Part shown: positions 48,852-59,954 of the stretch, in pieces
Layout: the number at the start of each line of letters is the position of its first letter
How positions within the stretch are numbered: position 1 is the stretch's first letter
Origin: Sinonovacula constricta
Lineage: Eukaryota; Mollusca; Bivalvia; Cardiida; Solecurtidae
Assembly: GCA_007844125.1 (NCBI GenBank)
Contig: CM017567.1
Coordinates: 17,561,480-17,625,479, forward strand
Length of the DNA: 64,000 bases
Direction: 5' to 3'
Made by a program: the position numbers and the translations under genes
Notes under the pieces: generated by a model
What the model saw: the letters and a program-made list of their open reading frames with translations, nothing else
Told to the model about the DNA's origin: nothing
Databases searched by the model: none

Positions 48852-51002
48852 GGTTCCATTCCTGGGCATATGCTGGGAGCAGTCTGACCAAGATTTGCAC
48901 TTGCACTTGTGTTTTTTTTTATTCTTTAGCAATACAAACAATGTCTTTTCCATACAGTTGCTAATAAACCAAAACGAATGCTGTTTATTTATTATTAAAC
49001 ATATCACCTTTCTCACTGAGAATGCGGGGTGAGGGGTTGAGGGGGGCCCTGTGAGTGTAACTCATAGAAACTAAACATTGACATAAATCCCGTTTCTCAG
49101 TTCTGTCACTGATCCAGCAGTCTGTATCAGAACGATCGTTATAATCAGGGTGTAAATGGCACCGACGATCTCACGTCTGCACTAACTGCCATCATTTGTG
49201 TTCTAAAACAAAACGCATACTGCCATAACCCGTTTGAAGCTGTTAAGTAATATATTTTCTTCCGTATTGTTGAATCTGCCATATGTATGACCAAGGACTG
49301 AAATTTTATGTGGGGAGGTCTTCTAGCTGAGGTTGATGCATCGTTGATTGTTTCTTTCTTTTCTCTTTTAATAATGCTACTGCAAGTGGTATGTGTGATT
49401 AGTATAAAAACAACAACAACAAACAACAACACAACAACAACAACAAAAAACAACAAAAACATCAAAAACAACAAAACTCTTTTGTGTGTTGTGTCATATT
49501 TTACTAAATGACAAGCAGGCAGTAAAATGAAAGGATTTAGTCATGAAATAACTCAACTTTAATCTGTAACAATATAGAGATATTAACTACTTTCAGTATT
49601 CCATACTGTACAGTACAGTTTACATGCCTCAAACAAATTTGTCAAAGAACAATTTTAACGTGTTCACGTCCTTGCCTTTTACCAACGTTGGTTTAGGCCA
49701 ATTTCATTGTTAAGTTATCTGCTTATTTTAAAATTGTGTTGTTTTTTTTTTTTCTTGTTGTTTTTCAATCGAATACATAAAGATGACCCTTTTATTTGAA
49801 ACATAACACAAAACGTTATCACTTAACCATGTATTACCGGGCACCTATTTGTAAAAACTGGTTAATGAAATAAACCCCTTTATCTGGATGCTATTTGTTC
49901 TGAGTTATTATGGTGAACTTTTGGTACAATTAAACGCATTAAAAGCCAAAAGACGAATTAAAAATAATAATGTGAACACGACATAAAATATTTTTTTTTA
50001 AAAAGCGGGAAAAGTCGATTTTTTTTAACATATCAAAGCTAATATTTTTAAAATATCTGAAAATACAAGGCTGCTGCCAACTAGGTAAAGTAAACATCAA
50101 TATTCTACAAACAACACTATTACACTATTATATGGCCGAGCCATATAAAACTATTTTGCGTCCTGTACTACATTATTGATGGCTCAATATTAACGACGTA
50201 TCGACCTGAAGGGGAGTGATGTTCATACATACACCAGCATGGTAAGTGGCACAGACATGATAATTGTTCATACTATTTATGGATGTAAACGAGCTGTGTG
50301 ACTAAATCTATGCATAAAATGCTCAGAACAAATATCATGAAGTACAAAGTGGTAAAGAAGCATGCATTCTAAACAGTGCAAACATTCGTCTCTTTTCGAA
50401 AAACCTCATAGCGTATTTTATTTTCCGGCTAAGAAAATTATGTAATAATGTGTATTCGCCTTTATACTTTCTACATTCAAACATCAGCATTAGAGAATGG
50501 TGCAGCACTACGGAAATTTCTGAGGAGTGCCGATTGACTCATTGACGATACAACAAAGTGTAGCCGGTCAAAGCCCTACAGTTAATGCTGCGGATTATGT
50601 GTAGTTACTATTGTATACAGTCGTTATAGAATAAATGAATATTAAAAATGAGTACTTATTTAATATAGCACACTCCGTGTAAACGATGTCCCCTGTATTG
50701 TCTGGAACAATGGTCTGTTTAAGTTAACACCAAAAGCAAACATCCAAATTTGTGAATATTACACAAACGATATCCGAACTTATTTATTTAAAATTTGTCA
50801 TTTATTTAACATTTGGTTGTTGTTGTCAGTTAAAGGCATCTCAAGAGCCTTATATAAGTGACCCCCCCCCCCATTTATTGCCCCACCCAGCATGGGAGGG
50901 CATCTGTTTTCTGATAAGCCAGGCTGCCACAGTCTGTAACGATGTGTCTGTCACACAGGTATTGTTCAAGATCCAAGTGTATGTATGCTATATCTGGGGG
51001 TT
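48852..51002. other. Non-coding stretch with microsatellite
   Basis: No gene is recognised. An (AAC)n-type microsatellite occupies about 49408-49475, and a run of 11 C lies at 50862-50872. The plus frame 50752-51207 starts at a non-ATG codon, spans the poly(C) tract and the inverted-repeat boundary, and shows no domain. Confidence 0.4.
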
Positions 51003-52623
51003 GAGCATGGGCTGCAGTCTTTCGAATCTTCCATATCGACTGAGAAGGAAAAACCTGTACCAGGAGAATACATATCTTCCACCACATGACTCTGCATGTC
51101 TGCACGAGCTGTCGATATTTCGAAGTTTTCAGTTCATGAGATTCCACGATTCTCTTTTACCCGTGGCACAGTTAGCTCAATCCGTATCACTGACTTTGGA
51201 CAATTAACATTACGCTCGCGGGTAGATTGCTCCGCCCACCGAGTCACGTGACCCACTATCTGATAACCTTGGACATCTTATCGTCGATCGGGTCATTACT
51301 CTATTGTCAACGGTCCTACGAAACACTGCAAAAGACATGCAAAGACACACAAAGACACCACAAAGACATAATAAACGATTTTAATGTATATATGTATTCA
51401 TATATTACATAATATATATCAACAATTCGTTGATAGGGGCATAAATAACAATAAACATGTGTCAACACAATTCATATCATCTCCAATGAAAATATTATTG
51501 TATGTACTAAATATTGTGTGCGTTACTTGTATGAAATATTAAATGTAAGATATGAACATTAAAACATAAATTACAATGCATGACAAATGTATTATCGTTT
51601 GTGAGCGAGATATGTAAAATAATTATGACTGCTTTGAAAATTAACACAATTAAAGCGATAAATGTTTTCTATGTTTTGTTGGTAAGAAAATTGAATAACA
51701 CAGGTGCAGTTGAAAAGAATGTGTTGAAAATTGAAGTGGTTATTATTTGTCTTGATCAGAACATATAATTAACACCTTATGTGGAATATCCATAATAACA
51801 AAAGCGGGAGGTTTAAAAATTAAAGCAATACATTTCGCACCTATGCGGCATCTTGTTAAAAGGTAAGTGGAGCAAACTTCAATAATTATTGCAATTAACA
51901 CCAGATTTGAAATGCTATAAAATGTAATGTTAAAGTATACTCTGCACCATATTTTAATCGGATGTTAATCCCAGTAAGACCCATTGTCAACAAACATGGC
52001 TGCCTGTTGAAGCGATCTACCAGCGAACATTGGTGAGCATTTTATGCTAAGAAAATCGTCACTTCGGCAAATAATTCAAGCCAGACGATACGCAAATGAA
52101 TCTTACATTCATTCAGTCAGGTTGACTTTTAGATCGAAGTAAAAATTAACGTTATTTCTAGTGTTTTCCGATCACAACGAAAGAGCCACACAGTGTTCAC
52201 ATGACGATCGGCCTAAATTCCGTTACAGACGCATACTGTTAGTGTAAATCCGGGTAATTTTCATTATTACATTAAATCCACGATTTATAAATGCAGTTAA
52301 CCTTTGATAATGTGTTTATTATTTGTGTTACCATATATCACAACGAAATCGTCCGATGTTACTCAAGTTACAGGGGATCTATTTCTTTGATCTGAGTAGA
52401 AGTTACTGCAGTAGGTCATAACAAAGATGGAATATATACATATATATTAAAACGAGAATGCGTTAGACGATACAAGTTGTAATTTCCGTCGACTTTTTCA
52501 ACAATCAACTGGTGGTGTTCACGATTACATGATTTTATCCATCTTTTACATTTGTCCAAGTTACGTTTCGGCTTTGGAAATGGAATAAAAACGATGCCGC
52601 CTGTCAAACGTTCCGGATATCGA
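51003..52623 (+). repeat. Left arm of 1.62-kb near-identical inverted repeat
   Basis: This 1,621-bp arm is the reverse complement of 54552-56172. Paired positions always sum to 107,175 at both ends and at the landmarks I compared, so there is no net insertion or deletion. The only difference I found is at 51778 versus 55397 (an A/T change in ccacataagg versus ccacattagg). The arm holds mostly AT-rich non-coding DNA and, at its inner end, most of a THAP-like exon on the minus strand. Confidence 0.93.
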
Positions 52624-52664
52624 CTATCTGAATTACAGAGACCCCACTGACATCTTTTAACCAT
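52416..52664 (-). CDS. THAP-like zinc-finger exon, partial gene
   Basis: The ATG at 52664 has a favourable context (gaaaATGg). The frame begins MVKRCQWGLCNSDSRYPERL, continues with FIPFPKPKRNLDKCKRWIKS and CNREHHQL, and ends at a stop 82 codons on. The opening C-x4-C, the Phe-Pro-x-Pro segment, the K-C-x-R-W-I block and the GRPHxQL-like segment are those of THAP-type C2CH DNA-binding fingers. The expected C-x2-H-F end is not intact: the corresponding stretch reads LYRLTHSRF, with Arg (CGT, one transition from TGT) where Cys is expected. The remainder would need further exons on the minus strand, which I cannot identify. It may be a decayed gene or a transposon-derived exon. Its first 41 bases lie outside the inverted repeat. 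Confidence 0.55.
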   Translation of the reverse strand: MVKRCQWGLCNSDSRYPERLTGGIVFIPFPKPKRNLDKCKRWIKSCNREHHQLIVEKVDGNYNLYRLTHSRFNIYVYIPSLL

Positions 52665-52895
52665 TTTCTTCTCGCTTTTTTGTTACTTAAATCAGAATTA
52701 TTCCTCCGTTTCTTGGTCAGCGAAATGCACTCAACTTGTCCAAGGAAAATGGCGACCGAAAACAAAAGAATCACATGACCAAATGGAGCGCGCTGATTAG
52801 CTAACGCTAGGCGTCTTGTCCTGTCAATCAAATTTCGGCGTAATGTTAATTGGACCTGATAATTGGTACGTTTCACTGTGTCCACTTACCTCTTA

Positions 52896-53199
52896 GGACC
52901 AACTGACCGTGCCTCCACCCCCCCCCCCCCACTCCTCCTCGGACCAGCTGACCGTGGCCCCTCCTACCCCGACCAGCTTACCGTGGCCCCTCCTTCCCCG
53001 ACCAGCTGACCGTGGCCCCTCTTACTCCGACCAGCTGACCGTGGCCCCTCCTACCCCTGCCAGCTGACCGTGGCCCCTCCTCCCCGGACCAGCTGACCGT
53101 GGCCCCTCCTCCCCGGACTAGATGACCGTGGCCCCTCCTATCCCGACCAGCTGACCGTGGTTCTCCTTCCCGGACCAGGTGACCGTGGCCCCTCCTCCC
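52896..53199 (-). repeat. GC-rich 29-bp minisatellite in the inverted-repeat spacer
   Basis: About ten units of GACCAGCTGACCGTGGCCCC then TCCTACCCC, 29 bp, with tcctcccc and tccttccc variants. The array contains a run of 13 C (52918-52930). The G-rich complement could form G-quadruplexes. It is far GC-richer than anything around it. The minus frame 52978-53217 (RRGHGHLV repeats) is an artefact. Confidence 0.92.
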
Positions 53200-53682
53200 T
53201 ATCTGTTGTTGCAACAAACTTCTTCGGTCTTAGCACGTTGCTTACTTCAACTGTGTGTATGCATGCAAATCGTACCTTTTCATTCACTGCAAACTACATC
53301 GTGAGTATGATATCCGCACCAGTCGCAATATCCTGTAATAAAGCAGAACAGAGCCGACATAAATTTCTTTACAACGAGGTTGATCCGCATCTGATGCAAG
53401 GGTCGTTGATTTATAACTCCTCAGCCCCTCACCGAGTGGGTTTACGTCTCGATCGCTTCTTAAAGCTGCGACTTCAACCTATAGCCATTTCCAAAACCAA
53501 TCATAACTGTAGATCACCGTTCTAGACGACCTGTTGATGTAAATGAATAGACAGTTCAGTAGATTAATAAGTTCAGTCGTTTCTTGCATATATTGTGATA
53601 AATTTACTTTCCTTATAAGATTTTGTGTGTGTGTGTGTGTGTGTTGTTTTTTTTAATAATATTATTATTATCATTATATAGC
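53200..53682. other. Spacer of the inverted repeat, unique part
   Basis: This holds an open plus frame at 53157-53525 starting at a non-ATG codon, with no recognised domain, and a (GT)n run at 53624-53644. I see nothing else. Confidence 0.35.
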
Positions 53683-53880
53683 GAGGTCCAGCTATTTCGG
53701 TGAAGGAAGTCCCAAGGCATATGTCTTGGTAGCACCACAGGCGCACCACAAGTCATCTGGACGACAGTTGCACATGAAGTCCTTTGTCCACAACGGGACC
53801 TAAACTCTCGCGCTGAGAGTCTGGGCAGTCAGAGGAGTTACAAATCGGCGACTCTACCACTTGGTCACGAGGGCCCTCTC
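53683..53880 (-). mobile_element. tRNA-derived SINE candidate
   Basis: Read on the minus strand it starts with 'gtgaccaagtggtagagtcg' (A-box-like), followed about 55 bp later by a decayed B-box 'gagtttaggtccc'. A body follows with 'caagacatatgccttggga' and 'cttccttcaccgaaatagct' and the end 'ggacctcgctatataa'. The head-plus-body order and the roughly 200-bp length suit a SINE. The T-arm has lost symmetry, so it is old. Confidence 0.45.
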
Positions 53881-54551
53881 ATTTTTCTAAGATAAGGTTA
53901 TTAGTAGCAATGTGGACAAGTATAATGTTCTGTTTTCTTGTGTTTAAAGGCATCTCGAAAGGAATGTGGTATCCCACTGAGCCAGGCCCCCACATGCTTT
54001 GACCAGACCTGCTAATTGCTAGTCATCACTGCAGGGAGTCTTTAGCCAACATAGTACTAATCTGTCACAGTAATACCTCTGATGGGTTAATGCAAAACTA
54101 AGTTACCTGCTAGTATGGATGTGAGACAGTAGGCTAGTTTTACACAAAGCCACAAACATTATTGTTAGTGATAATGTGGGTTGTTTACTTTATGATCCCT
54201 TACAAATTCTTTATTGCATTAAATACTAGGTGTCAATTTTGTAACTGCAGGATTATGTATTTATTTCATAGCTAAATTATTAATTTTGAAAAAAACATGA
54301 GAGTTACAAGTTTAAGTATTCAAAATGACTCTGAAGGACATTATTCTGACAATGGATGACTTTTTAATTTGCTTTTGTTAGAAACGTTTCGTTACATTTT
54401 ACAAATCAAAATAAAATATAACTTTAAATATATATGAGAACTAAAAGAATGAAAGAAATAACAAAATGTATAAGAAATAACAAAATCAACCAACAAAGTA
54501 AGAAAGAAAACAAATAAAGATTTATATATATCTTTATTTGTTTTCTGTAAT
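53881..54551. other. Spacer of the inverted repeat, AT-rich end
   Basis: AT-rich with poly(A)-like stretches (54400-54530) directly before the right arm. No gene is seen. The last ten bases before the arm (tctgtaattc) repeat a piece of the left-side THAP exon, offset by eight bases. Confidence 0.4.
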
Positions 54552-54759
54552 TCGATATCCGGAACGTTTGACAGGCGGCATCGTTTTTATTCCATTTCCA
54601 AAGCCGAAACGTAACTTGGACAAATGTAAAAGATGGATAAAATCATGTAATCGTGAACACCACCAGTTGATTGTTGAAAAAGTCGACGGAAATTACAACT
54701 TGTATCGTCTAACGCATTCTCGTTTTAATATATATGTATATATTCCATCTTTGTTATGA
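54552..54759 (+). pseudogene. 5'-truncated second copy of the THAP-like exon
   Basis: It is identical to the left copy from the codon for Arg in RYPERL to the stop. It lacks the ATG, the promoter side and both opening cysteines, because the inverted repeat stops there. The shared tctgtaattc just upstream is out of frame owing to the eight-base loss. It cannot make the zinc finger. Confidence 0.8.
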
Positions 54760-56172
54760 CCTACTGCAGTAACTTCTACTCAGATCAAAGAAATAGATCC
54801 CCTGTAACTTGAGTAACATCGGACGATTTCGTTGTGATATATGGTAACACAAATAATAAACACATTATCAAAGGTTAACTGCATTTATAAATCGTGGATT
54901 TAATGTAATAATGAAAATTACCCGGATTTACACTAACAGTATGCGTCTGTAACGGAATTTAGGCCGATCGTCATGTGAACACTGTGTGGCTCTTTCGTTG
55001 TGATCGGAAAACACTAGAAATAACGTTAATTTTTACTTCGATCTAAAAGTCAACCTGACTGAATGAATGTAAGATTCATTTGCGTATCGTCTGGCTTGAA
55101 TTATTTGCCGAAGTGACGATTTTCTTAGCATAAAATGCTCACCAATGTTCGCTGGTAGATCGCTTCAACAGGCAGCCATGTTTGTTGACAATGGGTCTTA
55201 CTGGGATTAACATCCGATTAAAATATGGTGCAGAGTATACTTTAACATTACATTTTATAGCATTTCAAATCTGGTGTTAATTGCAATAATTATTGAAGTT
55301 TGCTCCACTTACCTTTTAACAAGATGCCGCATAGGTGCGAAATGTATTGCTTTAATTTTTAAACCTCCCGCTTTTGTTATTATGGATATTCCACATTAGG
55401 TGTTAATTATATGTTCTGATCAAGACAAATAATAACCACTTCAATTTTCAACACATTCTTTTCAACTGCACCTGTGTTATTCAATTTTCTTACCAACAAA
55501 ACATAGAAAACATTTATCGCTTTAATTGTGTTAATTTTCAAAGCAGTCATAATTATTTTACATATCTCGCTCACAAACGATAATACATTTGTCATGCATT
55601 GTAATTTATGTTTTAATGTTCATATCTTACATTTAATATTTCATACAAGTAACGCACACAATATTTAGTACATACAATAATATTTTCATTGGAGATGATA
55701 TGAATTGTGTTGACACATGTTTATTGTTATTTATGCCCCTATCAACGAATTGTTGATATATATTATGTAATATATGAATACATATATACATTAAAATCGT
55801 TTATTATGTCTTTGTGGTGTCTTTGTGTGTCTTTGCATGTCTTTTGCAGTGTTTCGTAGGACCGTTGACAATAGAGTAATGACCCGATCGACGATAAGAT
55901 GTCCAAGGTTATCAGATAGTGGGTCACGTGACTCGGTGGGCGGAGCAATCTACCCGCGAGCGTAATGTTAATTGTCCAAAGTCAGTGATACGGATTGAGC
56001 TAACTGTGCCACGGGTAAAAGAGAATCGTGGAATCTCATGAACTGAAAACTTCGAAATATCGACAGCTCGTGCAGACATGCAGAGTCATGTGGTGGAAGA
56101 TATGTATTCTCCTGGTACAGGTTTTTCCTTCTCAGTCGATATGGAAGATTCGAAAGACTGCAGCCCATGCTC
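54552..56172 (-). repeat. Right arm of 1.62-kb near-identical inverted repeat
   Basis: Reverse complement of 51003-52623. The inner end is at 'cgatatccgg', and the outer end is at 'gcagcccatgctc', after which 'cggctaaag' has no counterpart on the left. Just inside the spacer, 'tctgtaattc' is shared again with the left side but eight bases are missing, a deletion-type scar at the inner breakpoint. Confidence 0.93.
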
Positions 56173-56652
56173 CGGCTAAAGATACCGAGAGGGCATCGAC
56201 TTGGCTACATTGTAGCAAACCGAACTGGCAGCTTACGGTAAAGGAGCACAGGGTGATCACACGAAATGCTCCTCCACCAGGAGGATGTACTTACTGTTAA
56301 AGACAATGAACCACCTGATGATGGATGGTCACTTGGTTGATAAAGCCTACGATAGCATTTAGTAAAAAACGCTGTCCTCATGTAAGATTGTTTATCTTTC
56401 TGACGCTTTTATTGTCATTTAGAACTGAACAGTGAACAACACTTTTAGTATCATACAATTAAAGACCAATTATAAATAGAACTTTCGTGTTTCGTTTACG
56501 GCGTATCAATTTTGTGCCAAAGGATTCAGTAATGACGTCCAGCGTGTGCTGGTACTTGTATATAACTGATCAGAGTAATGAAATGCGCAATGGACATAGC
56601 CATCTGAAAACATACAAAAAATCCTCCTAGCATCAAAATAATATCGTGTTAT
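56173..56652. other. Non-coding stretch between inverted repeat and tRNA-like elements
   Basis: No gene is recognised. The frame 56028-56300 runs across the arm boundary and is not meaningful. Confidence 0.35.
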
Positions 56653-56782
56653 TGTAGCCGGGTGATAGAGAGAAAATGTGTAAGCGGTCAGGTTAGCTCA
56701 GTCGGAAGAGTATTCGTCCTATTAGCGAAGGGTCCCGGGTTCAAGTCCCGGACTGACTGCACATTTTTCTCCCTATGTTACA
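56653..56782 (+). mobile_element. tRNA-like element 1, inverted flanks
   Basis: The tRNA-like body is at 56686-56758 (73 bp). The acceptor strands GGTCAGG and ACTGACT pair at six of seven positions. The D-arm is GCTC/GAGT, the anticodon stem TTCGT/GCGAA, and the T-arm CCGGG/TCCCGG with B-box GGTTCAAGTCC. The A-box is TTAGCTCAGTCGG. With a five-pair anticodon stem the loop is CCTATTA, putting C at position 33, where U is invariant. The loop sequence resembles tRNA-Asn (CTGTTA) out of register, so it is probably not a working tRNA. The body sits inside 130 bp with inverted flanks: tgtagccgggtgatagag at the left, and a right side ending cctatgttaca. Confidence 0.6.
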
Positions 56783-56907
56783 ATGGCGCCTAACGTAAAT
56801 GACCCGCGGTCGTTACGGTACAAAAGCTTGAGAAGTGCTTGTGAATTGTATGTGGAGCATATGGTTTGTGGAAATTCGTGGACGAATTTCAAATTGCCCC
56901 GGGTGTA

Positions 56908-57037
56908 TGTAGCCGGGTGATAGGGAGAAAATGCGTAAGCGGTCCGGTTAGCTCAGTCGGAAGAGCATTCGTCCTGTTAGTGAAGGGTCCCGGATTCAAG
57001 TCCCAGACTGACTGCACATTTTTCTTCCTATGTTACA
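56908..57037 (+). mobile_element. tRNA-like element 2, inverted flanks
   Basis: This is a second copy of the 130-bp element 255 bp downstream, same strand. The tRNA-like body is at 56941-57013. The loop reads CCTGTTA (the tRNA-Asn-like core GTT), and the T-loop is gattcaagtc with one T-stem pair lost (CCGGA/TCCCAG). The flanks tgtagccgggtgataggga and cttcctatgttaca are again inverted copies of each other. The repeated flanks show that the unit of duplication is the flanked element, not just the tRNA. Confidence 0.6.
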
Positions 57038-57970
57038 TTTTTTATACTTTTGTTTGCTTTCCACGTTACTTTCATTGTGAAATAGGCAATGTTTAATGTT
57101 TTTATTTGACACAGAACACAGCCATTGAGATGACAAATTAACGCCCATTTTTGATTCAGCGTAAGAACATATCTTGCAAAAGCGCAAGACACACGGTTCG
57201 CACCCCATGAGCTAGCAAGTGTGTATAAAATGGTAAAAATAAAAGAGTAGGTGGTCCGATGGGCAATATCCGGAAAATATGTCTGCATGGTAGATGCTTC
57301 GGAAATTCATTAGTTTATATAAGGCTTACCCTGAAACTTCTGTACAATGTGTCTTCCAAAAATCACAACATACTTACATAAGGAATTGTACTTTGAAAGA
57401 GGTGCAAACAATAACACTTGAGAGGAAAAATGACAGACACATTTACACCTGATATTAAATGACAGTTACCGTCTGGAAACGACATAAAGGCCCATAGACA
57501 GGCCGTGGTGCTTCAACTGGGTTTATCTGACCCGATCTCTCGGTCCTTCCTCACATCGTGCCATTCTGATTGGCGGAACAAAGACCCGTGTGAATATAAG
57601 TATAAGAAGCCACTTTTTATTGATTTATTATCATTTTCATGTCAGTTATAGAACATTGTCAGTCTTTGGCAGCCTAACATTTATTCATGTACAAATTATG
57701 AAACTTTGCTAGAGATAAGTCCAACTCCAAGTTGAGTCTAAGGTGATAATCACCCAGTGGTGGTTGTTTATCACAGAGGATGGGTACGCTAACGATTTAC
57801 TACAATGGCATAATACAACAAACACTCACAGAAATAAATATATAAAGGCTTATTTGATATTTCGGACCCACGTGGAGGCTGCCTGTTAGTTGTTGACTGT
57901 TAATTTATCAAAGCTTGGAGAAAATTCGATGATACTTGTTGAAATCTTGCCTATTCACAATTACAAATGT
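57038..57970. other. Non-coding stretch
   Basis: No gene is recognised. The minus frames 56996-57208 and 57028-57288 are in two overlapping registers without domain content. Confidence 0.35.
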
Positions 57971-58729
57971 AATCCTATCCCATCCAATCCCATTCTATCC
58001 CATCCTATCCTATCCTACCCTATCATATCCTATATTATCCTATCCCACCTTATCCTATCCTATCCCATCCTACTGTATCTCATCCTATCCCATTATGTCC
58101 TACCTTTTCCCATCCTATCATACCCTATCCCATCCTATCCTATTCCATCGTATCCCTACCTACCCCATCCAATCCCACCTTATCCCATCCTACCCTACCT
58201 TATCCCATCCTATCCCATCGTATCCCATCCTACCTCATCCTATCCCACCCTATCCCATCATATCCTACCCTATTCCATCCTATCCCATCGTATCCCACCC
58301 TACCCCATCCTATCCCATCCTATCCCATCCTATCCCATCCTATCCTACCCTATTCCATGCTATCCCATCGTATCCCACCCTACCCCACCCTACTCCACCC
58401 TATCCCATCCAATCCCATCCTATCCCATCCTATCCCATCCTATCCCATCGTATCCCACCCTACCCCATCCTATCCTACCCCATCCCATCCTATCCCGCCC
58501 TATCCTACCCATCCCACCCTATCCTATCCTACCCTATCATATCATATCATATCCTATCCTACCCCATCCTATCTCATCCTATCCCATCCTATCCCATCGT
58601 ATCCCACCCTACCCCAAACTATCCTACCCCATCCCATCCTATCCCGCCCTATCCTATCCTATCCTATCCTATCATATCCTACCCCATCCTATCCTACCCC
58701 ATCCCATCTTATCCTACCCTATCCCACCA
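57971..58729 (+). repeat. Pentamer-based CCTATCCCAT tract, nearly G-free
   Basis: Some 760 bp are built from 5-bp words (tatcc, catcc, taccc, caccc) with a tendency to the 10-mer CCTATCCCAT. G is almost absent except in occasional catcg or gccc words, so all the G lies on the minus strand as GGATGGGATAGG-type sequence with dense GGG runs. Three overlapping plus frames encode Tyr-Pro-Ile-Leu-Ser repeats because no stop codon can be spelled easily. They are not genes. Confidence 0.95.
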
Positions 58730-59954
58730 TTCTGTTTTGGAATGACATTTTTTAAAACGTATGACCGATACAGTAGTAAACATAATCTGTAAATTTTAAG
58801 TAAGCTACGTCTTTTATTTATTTTAATTATATAACAAGAAATAGTTGATAAAGAGCATCAAAGTCACCGTAAATAATCAGAAAGCTAAGAAAACAAAGCA
58901 TATTAACGCCTATTACTACTGTAGTTACTATTTTGAAATAGAATTCATTGTGCTGCTCACTGATTAGACTTGTAAGTGAATAACACTTTAATCTCGAGGG
59001 CGATACAATACAGATGTAAGCACGCCTATCTAATCAATGCTGTACTTAGTGTCCACATTCGGTACTTAATATACGTGGTACGACTTTGAAATGAAACGAA
59101 GTCTCCAACATCCGCATTTATTCGGAAACTCTTTGCTGCATGCCAGAAAATATGTAAATGTAATTCTATGACATAATTTCCTTATCGCGATATGTCTCTA
59201 AAAGTAATATTCTTTTAAGAAAATAAAAACAATTGATAAAACATGAAAATATTACACATATAGCTTTCAAAGTGTTTAGAAATGTACGAAAATTAGTGCA
59301 GTTTGTCCAATAAAAATTGTTATGAGTACATGGTCGCCTTTCTCGGCACCTCAACAACGTTTGAAGCCTTATCTAGTTATCGTTTGTTGCGGTCCTTTGT
59401 CTTGTCATGGATTCCAAAGGTCCTACATGTTGAGAAGTTAACATAATGGTCTAATAAATGTCCGACTGAATGTGACAATTAGGTATTCGACCGGAGTAAC
59501 GAAAAGCTCACCAGAAACATTAGTTGAACAATTAGCACGGATTTTTGTTTTTATTTTAAATATGAGCTGGATCCGTTTTTAGTATTTTACTGCCATAAAC
59601 GTACATTTGTTCAAAACTAGAGTTCTCTTTTTAAAACATTTTATCTACGCAGATATAGTTGTTTCTTAATTTGTTTGGTTTAATATCTGTATGTTAGACA
59701 TGCAGACCAGCTCTTCACTGTGACATTTAGTTTGATTAGTTTCTTTTTGTTTTGCTGCAGACTTATATTGCAATATAAAATCACTTCACCATTGACATAT
59801 CACGTATTGTGTTATATCACTGTGTATCACTGTATAATGTTAATTATCACTCAAGATTAAAATGTACATTGTTGAAAACCGTTCTGGTATTTAAAGGAAA
59901 ACAATACGAAGGGACACAAGGTGTTTATCTTAGGTCAACGTAATAATTTTACTA
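58730..59954. other. Non-coding stretch
   Basis: AT-rich sequence without recognisable genes, RNA or transposon ends. The minus frame 59166-59357 is not convincing. Confidence 0.35.

Noticed and set aside
49145..49474. 109-codon minus frame with a hydrophobic Val/Phe-rich start resembling a signal or membrane segment
   Set aside because: The hydrophobic stretch is the complement of an (AAC)n microsatellite. There is no support for a gene.
50752..51207. 151-codon open frame
   Set aside because: It has a non-ATG start, crosses a poly(C) tract and the inverted-repeat boundary, and has no recognisable domain.
48836..52930. Poly(C) runs at 48836-48851, 50862-50872 and 52918-52930 as special signals
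   Set aside because: They are simple homopolymer runs at a transposon end, in plain intergenic DNA and in a GC-rich minisatellite. Their length is also unreliable in assemblies.
56028..56300. 90-codon frame at the right arm edge
   Set aside because: It runs from duplicated non-coding DNA across the arm boundary into unrelated sequence. The counterpart in the left arm (50875-51147) has a different C-terminus, so there is no conserved protein.
57890..58792. 300- and 269-codon open frames rich in Tyr-Pro-Ile-Leu-Ser
   Set aside because: They come from a simple CCTATCCCAT-type tract in which stop codons are hard to form. Three frames are open at once, with no start context or non-repeat domain.
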